Source of the DNA: Streptococcus gwangjuense
Lineage (GTDB): Bacteria; Bacillota; Bacilli; Lactobacillales; Streptococcaceae
Length of the DNA: 64,000 bases
Direction of reading: 5' to 3'
NCBI RefSeq assembly: GCF_003627155.1
Contig: NZ_CP032621.1
Span: 186,001-250,000, forward strand
The translations under genes and the position numbers were made by a program. Numbering within the stretch: position 1 is the stretch's first letter; each line of letters starts with the position of its first letter. The notes beneath the pieces were generated by a model. That model made no database searches. It was not told the DNA's origin and saw only the letters and a list, made by a program, of their open reading frames with translations. Positions 57,940 through 64,000 of this stretch are shown here, in pieces.

Positions 57940-58557
57940 TCAAAGCATTTGCCAGAAAAAGTCGATAATATAGGTCAGACCGTAGGTATAAACCACGAGG
58001 GTAAAGGGCTTGGTCAGAATGATGATGGTCATATAGCGCTTGAAGCTCATCTTGGTCAGGGCAGCCAGCATACAGAGAAAGTCAGCTGGACTAATGGGCC
58101 AAATCATCATAAAAATAAAGAAACGGTCAAAACGATTGCCCTTATCCAACCAGCCGATATACTTGTCATAGGTACGCTTGCTGACGACAGACTGGACAAA
58201 GGCAGCCCCATAGAGGCGCACCAGATAAAAGATAATGGCACAGCCAATCACGATGCCGATATAGTTGTAGATTGTACCGATGATGTGGCCGTAGATAAAG
58301 ACGCCAGCGACAGAGGTCAAGGCTCCTGGAATGATAGGGACGACCGTCTGTAAAATCTGTAAAAAGATAAAGAGAGGTGGCCCCCAGATACCTGCCTGCT
58401 GGATAAAGGCAGAGAGGGTTTCCTTAGACTGTAAAATCCCAGCCTGATAAGCCCAAATACAGAAAATCAAACTCCCAACCCCACCGACAATCGATGAGAT
58501 GTTGATAACTTGCTGTAGAAGGGGAGAAACAGCTTTCATTTGTTTATCCTGTGACAT
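57940..58557 (-). CDS. TVP38/TMEM64 (VTT/DedA-like) membrane protein
   Basis: 205 residues with about five membrane segments. The VTT core is seen as TVVPIIPGALTSVAGVFIYGHIIGTIYNYIG (about 70-100), and FFIFMMIWPISPADFLCMLAALTKMSFKRYM later. The family includes scramblases and lipid flippases; the role here is unknown. GAGGAG lies 7 bases before ATG 58557. It is the last recognisable core-type gene before the accessory region. Confidence 0.85.
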   Translation of the reverse strand: MSQDKQMKAVSPLLQQVINISSIVGGVGSLIFCIWAYQAGILQSKETLSAFIQQAGIWGPPLFIFLQILQTVVPIIPGALTSVAGVFIYGHIIGTIYNYIGIVIGCAIIFYLVRLYGAAFVQSVVSKRTYDKYIGWLDKGNRFDRFFIFMMIWPISPADFLCMLAALTKMSFKRYMTIIILTKPFTLVVYTYGLTYIIDFFWQML

Positions 58558-58616
58558 GTAAACTCCTCATAGATAGTATAATTCTATTATACCATATTTT
58601 GGAGGAGAAAGGGGGA

Positions 58617-58727
58617 ATGAGTCTTTTTGATGAGGAATGGATAGTGAATAGGCCTTCGAGACTTAGAATAGATCTCTTTCCTAAAGTTTACATGTATTCT
58701 AGGTTTAGAATAAGTGTAATTACATAA
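58617..58727 (+). CDS. Small ORF with strong ribosome binding site, possible gene remnant
   Basis: 36 residues beginning MSLFDEEWIVNRP and ending FRISVIT at TAA 58725-58727. GGAGGAGAAAGGGGG directly precedes ATG 58617, an unusually strong Shine-Dalgarno region for a non-gene. The second half lies in the first copy of a degenerate tandem repeat. It may be a real small protein or the surviving start of a gene cut off by accessory-region insertion. Function unknown. Confidence 0.3.
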   Translation: MSLFDEEWIVNRPSRLRIDLFPKVYMYSRFRISVIT

Positions 58728-58838
58728 ATTTATAAGTAAATTACGTTTCGAATAGCTTATATGAGAAAGTTTTGAGGTCTTCGAGCTTTCGAATAGTCGT
58801 ATTTACTAAAGTTTATATGTATTCTAAGGCTAGAAAAG
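58651..58838. repeat. Two degenerate copies of a ~63-base repeat, 125-base period
   Basis: 58651-58713 and 58776-58838 share GG(C/T)CTTCGAG and CTAAAGTTTA(C/T)ATGTATTCTA (58681-58701 and 58806-58826), about three quarters identical over 63 bases. TTCGAATAG also recurs at 58746 and 58788. No ORF explains the conservation. The stretch from here to 58980 is otherwise AT-rich without recognisable genes. Confidence 0.6.
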
Positions 58839-58982
58839 TTAAAATCTAAAAATAGTAAGGGTCTCTATCTGATGGACGAAGTTTATGTCCAGTATGAATC
58901 CTTCGAATCGTTAGTTAATTTTAATATTAATCAGTTCTGAAATAATCGCTAAATATAGTTAGATATGGAATTAATTATTACT

Positions 58983-59009
58983 TGACTTCGTTTTTTTAAA
59001 TGGTAAAAT
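58983..59009 (+). promoter_or_regulatory. Upstream promoter candidate of the RT leader
   Basis: TTGACT (58983-58988), 15-base spacer, TAAAAT (59004-59009) with the TGn extension (59001-59003). An RNA from about 59016 would begin with a hairpin CCATAGG (59018-59024) / CC-G-TATGG (59030-59037). Confidence 0.5.
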
Positions 59010-59070
59010 AAAGTTGTCCATAGGTTTAGCCGTATGGGAAGTCGAATTTATCTGTCACAATGATAGACGC

Positions 59071-59100
59071 TTGCTCACAAGCTACAAATTGTGCTATAAT
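59071..59100 (+). promoter_or_regulatory. Downstream promoter candidate of the RT leader
   Basis: TTGCTC (59071-59076), 18-base spacer, TATAAT (59095-59100) with TG at 59092-59093. An inverted repeat CACAAT/ATTGTG (59056-59061, 59088-59093) enclosing GCTTG/CAAGC (59069-59073, 59078-59082) overlaps it. Transcription would start near 59107. Confidence 0.65.
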
Positions 59101-59106
59101 TAATAT

Positions 59107-59380
59107 AGGTGAGAAGATGTTAATTTTGATTATCGTTGCAATCTGCCTCGGTCGGCAGTTTGGATTCGAACTTAGACAACGTCCTCGTCTACGTTCGACT
59201 CTTAGTCAAATCAACCAGTTTACAGAATCGGAGGGACTACTGATGGATTTCTTTGAAGAAATCGTTCTAACATTCGTGACTAATTTGGTATTCGGTATTA
59301 TAAAATAAATTAATAAGTGTGCAATATTAGCTTTTATTATAGGAATACCGACCTATTGCTAATATTGCTCCTTTTGTTTT
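59107..59380 (+). ncRNA. Candidate structured RNA upstream of the reverse transcriptase
   Basis: About 270 bases between promoter and RT start. Predicted stems: CTGCC/GGCAG (59143-59147, 59154-59158); TCGAAC/GTTCGA (59166-59171, 59193-59198) with inner AGAC/GTCT; and a 3' hairpin GCAATATTAGC (59321-59331) / GCTAATATTGC (59358-59368) with inner ATAGG/CCTAT, then TCCTTTTGTTTT. TCGGTATT (59292-59299) can alternatively pair with AATACCGA (59344-59351). Defence RTs such as DRT2 use a neighbouring upstream RNA as template. Position and size fit that idea, but it is inference. Confidence 0.5.
59117..59308 (+). CDS. Small hydrophobic ORF in the RT leader
   Basis: 63 residues from ATG 59117 (MLILIIVAICLG...) to TAA 59306-59308, with AGGTGAG just upstream. 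The N-terminus is a short hydrophobic helix, the middle is Arg-rich (RQRPRLRS), and the last 21 residues (MDFFEEIVLTFVTNLVFGII plus Lys) have their own GGAGG (59230-59234) and ATG 59243. The frame is open without stops from 59030 to 59305. It could encode one or two small membrane peptides, or be a template-derived open frame. No family recognised. Confidence 0.4.
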   Translation: MLILIIVAICLGRQFGFELRQRPRLRSTLSQINQFTESEGLLMDFFEEIVLTFVTNLVFGIIK

Positions 59381-60757
59381 ATGGAAAAAATAAATTTCAA
59401 ATCGTATAAGTGTAAGAAATATCGTCATATTGATAAAAGGATAATGATTGATAGGGTAATAGATTATATTACAGACCCAGAGAAAGTTGCTCGTCATAGC
59501 TTTCTTCCTTTTTTGCGTTATGAGCGGAAAAATTCTAAGTACGTTGGTTATGAGTTTAGTGATATTGATGGTAGACCTGTAAAGTTTAAAATTCGTCCTC
59601 TAATGTATGCAGGCCATTTAGATGGTTTGATATATAAATATTACTCTGAATTACTAAATATTTGCTACAATGAGTGGATGGAGGATAATGAATTAAATTT
59701 CTTCTCGGTGGCATATCGTACGAATAAACAACATCAAAGTAGTATAAATTTTGCTGCGGAGGCGATTTCTTTTATAGAGAAGCAAGACAATGCTTTGGTA
59801 ATTATTGGTGATTTTGAAAAGTTTTTTGATACATTGGATCACAAATTATTAAAGGATAGATTGCAGAGAGTATTAAAAGTTCAACAATTACCCAGTGATT
59901 GGTATAACATATATAAATCACTAACTAAATTTGCCTTTATTGAAAAAAGTACTTTAGATTTTTCTGATGATTCTTTGGTACTGAAAAATGATGTTAGTTA
60001 TTTTCGAAGTATAGGTGATTTTAGAAAATTTCAAAAATATAATAAATGCAAATTAAACAAAAATATTTTTGGAATCCCTCAAGGAAATTCATTAAGTGGA
60101 GTTCTTGCTAATATCTATGCTATTGATTTTGATAGGAGCTTAGCTGAACTTTCAAAAGAATTTGATGGTTTTTATCAAAGATATTCTGATGATTTTATAA
60201 TTGTATTAGATGTTGAAAAACTGTATTCTAGGTATGGAAATAATTTTGTAGAGGAGATTACAAATTTATTAAAAGAACTATCAGATGAAAATAAAATTCA
60301 TTTACAGACTGATAAAAATAAAAAATTTTTTATTAATGATAATGTGGTATTGGATGAACACAACAAAGTAAATGGTATAGATTATTTAGGTTTTCGATTT
60401 GATGGTAATAATGTCAAAATTCGTGAAAAGAGTATCTATAAATTTTACCGTGAAGGTAGAAAATTGATATACAAATCTAAATGTATTCAAAGAAAGAAAG
60501 GATTAAAGAAGCTACCAAATCGTCACAAAATTTACTCGTTGTATACTGATTTTGGAAAATCAAAAAAATATCCTAGTAATTTTATAAAATATGCTCAGAG
60601 ATCCCAGGAAATATTTGATAAAATTAGTCCAAATACTTCTAATCTAATGTTATCACAATTAAAAAATAGAAAGAAAAAAATTGAAAAAGCATTAGGATAT
60701 AGGATTCACTCTAAAATGAACATCACTCGCTCTTCTGTACTGCATCCCAAAAGTTAG
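59381..60757 (+). CDS. Defence-type reverse transcriptase (DRT/UG group)
   Basis: 458 residues. RT motifs are clear: IIGDFEKFFDTLDHKLL with Asp144 (motif A), GIPQGNSLSG at 231-240 (motif B), YSDD at 268-271 (motif C) and DYLGFRFDG near 334-342. There is no maturase X domain, endonuclease or integrase, so it is not a group II intron or retroelement RT. The N-terminal KYRHIDKR and ARHSFLPFLRY blocks suggest the DRT2-like branch of unknown-group RTs, but class is uncertain. ATG 59381 has no Shine-Dalgarno sequence; an in-frame stop at 59360 excludes an earlier start. The last residues run into an inverted repeat. Confidence 0.85.
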   Translation: MEKINFKSYKCKKYRHIDKRIMIDRVIDYITDPEKVARHSFLPFLRYERKNSKYVGYEFSDIDGRPVKFKIRPLMYAGHLDGLIYKYYSELLNICYNEWMEDNELNFFSVAYRTNKQHQSSINFAAEAISFIEKQDNALVIIGDFEKFFDTLDHKLLKDRLQRVLKVQQLPSDWYNIYKSLTKFAFIEKSTLDFSDDSLVLKNDVSYFRSIGDFRKFQKYNKCKLNKNIFGIPQGNSLSGVLANIYAIDFDRSLAELSKEFDGFYQRYSDDFIIVLDVEKLYSRYGNNFVEEITNLLKELSDENKIHLQTDKNKKFFINDNVVLDEHNKVNGIDYLGFRFDGNNVKIREKSIYKFYREGRKLIYKSKCIQRKKGLKKLPNRHKIYSLYTDFGKSKKYPSNFIKYAQRSQEIFDKISPNTSNLMLSQLKNRKKKIEKALGYRIHSKMNITRSSVLHPKS

Positions 60758-60785
60758 ATTTTTTCTGTCTAACTTTTAGGACGCA
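60741..60785. repeat. Inverted repeat resembling joined insertion-sequence ends
   Basis: TGCATCCCAAAAGTTAGA (60741-60758) and TCTAACTTTTAGGACGCA (60768-60785) match in 16 of 18 positions around TTTTTTCTG. The arms look like the terminal repeats of streptococcal IS3-type elements (TGCACCCCAAAAGTTAGA-like) with no transposase between them. The RT stop codon lies in the left arm. It could also act as a terminator hairpin, though no T-run follows it. Confidence 0.6.
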
Positions 60786-60821
60786 CTTTTATTCTTGGTT
60801 TAAGTGCTTTTTCTTAAAATA

Positions 60822-60830
60822 TGATAAAAT
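60822..60830 (+). promoter_or_regulatory. Extended -10 promoter of hsdM
   Basis: TGATAAAAT (60822-60830) is a TGn-extended -10 about 35 bases before hsdM. No good -35. Confidence 0.5.
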
Positions 60831-60864
60831 ATAAAGGATAATGCATTGAATTAGGGAAGTGAAA

Positions 60865-62436
60865 ATGGCAAGTAAAGAAAATGCAGAACGCAAGGAACTG
60901 CATCGTAAGATTTGGTCGATTGCGGACGATGTTCGAGGAGCTGTAGATGGTTGGGATTTTAAACAATACATTTTAGGAATCCTTTTCTATCGCTTTATTT
61001 CAGAGCATATGGCTGATTATTTTGACCGCGCTGAGCATGAGGCTGGGGATCTAGAATTCCGTTATGCTGAATTGAGTGACCAAGAAGCTGAGCAAGATTT
61101 TAAACCAGGGACAGTTGAGGATAAGGGATTCTTTATCCTTCCGAGTCAACTATTTGAAAATGTAGTCAAGGATGCTTCACAAAATGAAAATTTAAACGAA
61201 GAATTGGCCAATATTTTTCAAGCTATTGAGAAGTCAGCGATTGGCTTCAAATCAGAAGATGATATCAAAGGTCTGTTTGATAACTTGGATACAAGAAGCA
61301 ACATCCTTGGTGGGACTGTTCCAGAAAAAAATAAGCGCCTATCTGATATCCTAAATGGTATCAATAGCATTAACTTTGGTAACTTTGAGGAAAATGACAT
61401 TGATGCTTTTGGGGATGCTTATGAGTTCTTGATTTCCAACTATGCAAGTAATGCAGGAAAAAGTGGGGGTGAATTTTTCACACCTCAGACAGTCTCTAAA
61501 CTACTAGCTCGTCTAGTGATGGTCGGCAAGGACAAGATTAACAAGGTCTATGACCCAACATGTGGTTCAGGCTCTCTCCTTCTTCAAATGAAAAAACAAT
61601 ATGAAGACCATATTCTAGAAGATGGATTCTTTGGTCAAGAAATTAACATGACCAACTATAACTTGGCTCGTATGAATATGTTCTTGCACAATATCAACTA
61701 CAATAACTTTGATATTAAGCGAGGAGATACCCTTTTAAATCCTCAGCATTTAGAAGAAAAGCCATTTGATGCTATCGTTTCTAACCCTCCGTATTCTGTC
61801 AAATGGGTGGGAGATGGAGATCCAACTCTAATAAATGATGACCGCTTTGCTCCAGCTGGTAAGCTAGCTCCTAAATCAAAAGCTGACTTTGCCTTTATCA
61901 TGCATAGTCTAAATCACTTATCCAATAAAGGTCGAGCAGCTATTGTATGTTTTCCAGGAATTTTCTATCGTGGAGGAGCTGAAAAGACCATTCGTCAGTA
62001 TCTAGTAGATAACAACTTTGTTGAAGCAGTGATTTCCCTTCCAGACAATCTCTTCTTTGGAACTTCTATCGCAACGACTATCTTGGTTTTGGCAAAAAAT
62101 AAACTAGAGAACAAAACGCTCTTTATCGATGCGAGTAAGGAATTCAAAAAAGAGACTAACAACAATGTTTTGACGGGTAGCAATATCGAACATATAGTTG
62201 AATTATTCTCTAATTATCAAAATGTTGACTATAAATCTGCTCTTGTTGATAATGATGTGATTGGTTCAGAGCAGAATTATAACCTATCTGTTTCAACCTA
62301 TGTCGAACAAGAAGATACACGTGAGAAGATTGATATTGATGTGCTTAATAAAGAAATAGCTGAGACCGTTACTAAGATTGACCACTTGCGTGCAGAGATA
62401 GATAAGATTGTCGAGGAGCTGAGCTATGGCAAATGA
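60865..62436 (+). CDS. hsdM: Type I restriction-modification methyltransferase subunit HsdM
   Basis: 523 residues. N-terminal HsdM domain ([32 protein letters not shown]), then the N6-adenine methyltransferase: [16 protein letters not shown] (motif I, SAM binding) and SNPPYS (motif IV, catalytic NPPY). With HsdS it methylates a bipartite site. ATG 60865 has GGGAAG (60854-60859) upstream; the GTG at 60859 is less likely. It overlaps the broken rhuM by 11 bases, and hsdS begins only at 63755. Confidence 0.96.
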   Translation: MASKENAERKELHRKIWSIADDVRGAVDGWDFKQYILGILFYRFISEHMADYFDRAEHEAGDLEFRYAELSDQEAEQDFKPGTVEDKGFFILPSQLFENVVKDASQNENLNEELANIFQAIEKSAIGFKSEDDIKGLFDNLDTRSNILGGTVPEKNKRLSDILNGINSINFGNFEENDIDAFGDAYEFLISNYASNAGKSGGEFFTPQTVSKLLARLVMVGKDKINKVYDPTCGSGSLLLQMKKQYEDHILEDGFFGQEINMTNYNLARMNMFLHNINYNNFDIKRGDTLLNPQHLEEKPFDAIVSNPPYSVKWVGDGDPTLINDDRFAPAGKLAPKSKADFAFIMHSLNHLSNKGRAAIVCFPGIFYRGGAEKTIRQYLVDNNFVEAVISLPDNLFFGTSIATTILVLAKNKLENKTLFIDASKEFKKETNNNVLTGSNIEHIVELFSNYQNVDYKSALVDNDVIGSEQNYNLSVSTYVEQEDTREKIDIDVLNKEIAETVTKIDHLRAEIDKIVEELSYGK

Positions 62437-62723
62437 TGTGATTCTCTATCGAACAGATGATGGTGAGTCAGCTATTGAACTCCACTTGGATAATGGAACG
62501 GTTTGGCTGACTCAACAAGAACTAGCTGAGCTCTTTCAAACTTCCAAGCAAAATATTAGTAAACATATTAAGGCTATTTTTGAAGATGGTGAGTTGGATG
62601 AAGCAGTGGTTGTCAACTATCAGTTGACAACCACTGCTTCATGGTGCAATGGCTGGTAAAACTCAGTCAAAAAAAGTCGCCTACTATAATCTCGATATGA
62701 TTTTAGCGATTGGCTACCGTGTA
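62426..62723 (+). pseudogene. rhuM: RhuM family gene, frameshifted and truncated
   Basis: From ATG 62426 (GAGGAG 7 bases before) the frame reads VILYRTDDGESAIELHLDNG and LTQQELAELFQTSKQNISKHI, the N-terminus of RhuM-type proteins with a helix-turn-helix. At about 62640 the frame shifts by one: the RhuM continuation HGAMAGKTQSKKVAYYNLDM (then ILAIGYRV) is found in another frame to about 62723. The remaining ~200 codons of a normal RhuM are missing. RhuM genes often sit inside type I RM operons. Not functional as read. Confidence 0.85.
62598..62642. repeat. Perfect 20-bp inverted repeat at the rhuM frameshift
   Basis: 62598-62617 and 62623-62642 are exact reverse complements with a 5-base loop TATCA. 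The arms contain AGCAGTGGTTGTCAAC. The frameshift in rhuM falls at the right end of the repeat. Confidence 0.9.
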
Positions 62724-62771
62724 TACTATATTGAAAATATTGAAAATAATTCCAAAAATAGTAAAAAATCC

Positions 62772-62854
62772 TTGAATTATCTGTTAAAAACGGTATAATA
62801 GAATTAATAGGACCGCCCACCTCTCTTTGATGTGACAAGGCGGACATTTTTTTA
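62772..62854 (+). ncRNA. abiF-type leader RNA with its promoter
   Basis: Promoter TTGAAT (62772-62777), 16-base spacer, TATAAT (62794-62799). The RNA would start near 62806. It contains CCGCC (62813-62817) pairing with GGCGG (62839-62843) around a loop with TCTTTGATGTGACAA, then seven T (62847-62853). This matches the layout of the abiF RNA motif described upstream of Abi_2 genes. The short RNA may be released by the terminator, with part of transcription reading into abiF. Confidence 0.7.
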
Positions 62855-62867
62855 TACGGAAGTTACT

Positions 62868-63743
62868 ATGAAAATTAAAGAATTTAAAACTTGGGATGAG
62901 CAGGTGGCCAAATTAATTGAGCACGGATGTAAAGATATCAAATCAAATGAGTATGCGATTGATATTTTACAAAAGGTTAATTATTATCGGCTAACTGCTT
63001 ATTTTTTACCTTTTCGTGACAAAGAGACGCAGAAGTATGATTCCAGCAAGGTTTCTTTGGAGAAAATTTATGGAATTGCTTGTTTTGATTCAGAGTTACG
63101 TTTGCTTATTTTCAAGTATTTAGAGGACATTGAGTTGTATTTTAGGACTCAAGTCGCCTATCATCATGGAAATAAATACGGAGCTTTAGCTTATAAAGAA
63201 GCGACTGCTTTTAATAAATTTCATAAACATAATGAATTTTTAGGAAATGTTGAAAAGGAGTTGGAACATAGGAAGAAAAGCCCTATTTATAAGCATCACC
63301 ACCGAAAATATGATGGAGAATTTCCTATCTGGGTTTTAGTAGAATTTTTTACTTTTGGAATGACTTCGAAATTTTTTGCAGATTCTCCGATAGATATCCA
63401 GAAAGATATTGCTAAAAATGTTGGTATAAAGTCTACTCAAGTTAGAACCTATCTAGAAGTTGCAGTGGTTCTAAGAAATTACTGTGCCCACTATAATCGT
63501 TTATATTATACAAGCTTCACAAAGGTCCCTGGTCAACTCCCTACTTTCATGAACGAAAATAGTAAATTGAAAAATAGACTAATGGCACAACTTTATGCGG
63601 TTAAAAGCCTCCATCCTGATAAGAAAAAATGGAATGAAGGATTTCTAGGTGAATTGTCAGCACTCATTAAACGTTATCAAGCAGTAATTCATCTGCATCA
63701 TATTGGATTTGTAGAGGAGTGGGAAAAAGTACTAAAGAAATGA
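62868..63743 (+). CDS. abiF: Abortive infection protein, Abi_2 family (AbiD/AbiF-like)
   Basis: 291 residues. The Abi_2 blocks are visible: INDIL-like AIDILQKVNYYRLTAYFLPF (about 31-50), LRLLIFKYLEDIELYFRTQVAYHHG, and FPIWVLVEFFTFGMTSKFF. LRNYCAHYNRLYY (about 204-216) contains the R-N-x3-H motif of HEPN ribonucleases. It is predicted to be an RNase-type abortive infection effector. ATG 62868 is used; a longer frame from 62832 would start inside the leader RNA. It is nested between hsdM/rhuM and hsdS. Confidence 0.9.
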   Translation: MKIKEFKTWDEQVAKLIEHGCKDIKSNEYAIDILQKVNYYRLTAYFLPFRDKETQKYDSSKVSLEKIYGIACFDSELRLLIFKYLEDIELYFRTQVAYHHGNKYGALAYKEATAFNKFHKHNEFLGNVEKELEHRKKSPIYKHHHRKYDGEFPIWVLVEFFTFGMTSKFFADSPIDIQKDIAKNVGIKSTQVRTYLEVAVVLRNYCAHYNRLYYTSFTKVPGQLPTFMNENSKLKNRLMAQLYAVKSLHPDKKKWNEGFLGELSALIKRYQAVIHLHHIGFVEEWEKVLKK

Positions 63744-63754
63744 GGAAGTATAAT

Positions 63755-64000
63755 ATGAACATCCTAGAGGAAATCCAAAACTGTCCTGTTGAGTGGAAAG
63801 ATTTAGGGGAAGTGGTATTTCTAAAACGTGGAAAAACAATTACCTCTAAAACAGCTACTGATGGACCTTATCCAGTTATTTCTGGAGGTCAGAAGCCTGC
63901 ATACTTCCATGGAGACTTTAACAGAGAAGGTGAAACAATAACTGTTGCAGGTAGTGGTGCATATGCAGGTTTTGTGATGTATTGGAATGAACCGATATTT
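63755..64000 (+). CDS. hsdS: Type I restriction specificity subunit HsdS, N-terminal part
   Basis: 82 residues before the window ends, no stop. MNILEEIQNCPVEWKDLGEVVFLKRGKTI followed by YPVISGGQKPAYFHGDFNREGETITVAGSGAYAGFV is the first target-recognition domain of HsdS. It would pick half of the bipartite site methylated by HsdM. TGAGGAAG (63741-63748) precedes ATG 63755, and it starts 11 bases after abiF. The remainder, and hsdR, should lie downstream. Confidence 0.93.
   Translation, partial: MNILEEIQNCPVEWKDLGEVVFLKRGKTITSKTATDGPYPVISGGQKPAYFHGDFNREGETITVAGSGAYAGFVMYWNEPIF

Noticed and set aside
57937..58353. Open frame on the plus strand opposite the VTT gene
   Set aside because: Composition is that of an antisense shadow (His, Asp and Gln rich); the minus-strand gene has clear membrane segments and a ribosome binding site.
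58558..59060. CRISPR array
   Set aside because: The repeats are only two degenerate copies with 125-base period and no regular spacers; nothing else in the window resembles an array or cas gene.
59060..59116. Longer start for the RT-leader small ORF at ATG 59060
   Set aside because: This ATG lies upstream of and inside the stronger promoter (59071-59100) and has no Shine-Dalgarno sequence.
59137..59325. TGCAAT direct repeat (59137 and 59320, 183 bases apart) as cDNA template boundaries
   Set aside because: The interval contains the TAA at 59306 in the open frame, and a 6-base repeat is easily chance.
59381..60757. RT as a group II intron maturase or retron RT
   Set aside because: No X/maturase or HNH domain and no intron domain V-like sequence nearby; no clear retron msr/msd with the usual inverted a1/a2 repeats was found.
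62620..62847. Minus-strand open frame across the rhuM relic
   Set aside because: It covers the palindrome, the abiF promoter and the leader RNA; no family resemblance.

Overview
The window looks like a chromosome segment of a mitis-group Streptococcus (pneumoniae/mitis/oralis type). The evidence is the complete fabM-fabT-fabH-acpP-fabK-fabD-fabG-fabF-accB-fabZ-accC-accD-accA cluster with an enoyl reductase of the FabK type, a StkP/PhpP pair, a mevalonate pathway pair (mvaS/mvaA), a full-size BOX repeat, low GC, and many extended -10 (TGnTATAAT-like) promoters. No database search was possible. Family assignments come from motifs and recognition.

Layout. 1-2931: end of a type III restriction-modification locus (Mod C-terminus, then Res). 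3019-7815: a glycine-riboswitch-controlled Na+/amino-acid symporter, an AhpD-like protein, a TDT transporter, and serS with its T-box on the minus strand. 7828-9566: DUF956 protein and aspartate kinase (minus). 9699-20385: the type II fatty-acid synthesis cluster with FabT operators. 20419-25224: minus-strand nusB, yqhY, efp, then gatCAB. 25225-25660: a probable type I toxin-antitoxin locus with a 33-residue holin-like peptide. 25727-49484: housekeeping genes (prfC, sstT, mscS-like, corA, yqeG-yqeH-yhbY-nadD-yqeK-rsfS, rny, gmk-rpoZ-priA-fmt-rsmB-phpP-stkP, split thrE). 49508-57934: mvaS-mvaA, a BOX element, and the divergent sucrose genes scrR-scrB / scrA plus scrK. 57940-58557: a VTT-domain membrane protein.

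58558-64000 is an AT-rich accessory defence region. It holds degenerate tandem repeats, a structured leader with a small open frame, a reverse transcriptase of the defence (DRT/UG) kind, an inverted repeat resembling insertion-sequence ends, type I hsdM, a broken rhuM, an AbiF-type Abi_2 gene with its own short leader RNA, and the start of hsdS.

The most interesting candidates are the reverse transcriptase and its unusual upstream RNA (58983-60757), the AbiF plus leader-RNA cassette nested between hsdM and hsdS, and the small toxin locus at 25337-25660. In the core genome, notable points are an apparently OFF-type glycine riboswitch, a StkP with three instead of four PASTA domains, and a rhuM frameshift sitting exactly at a perfect 20-bp inverted repeat.
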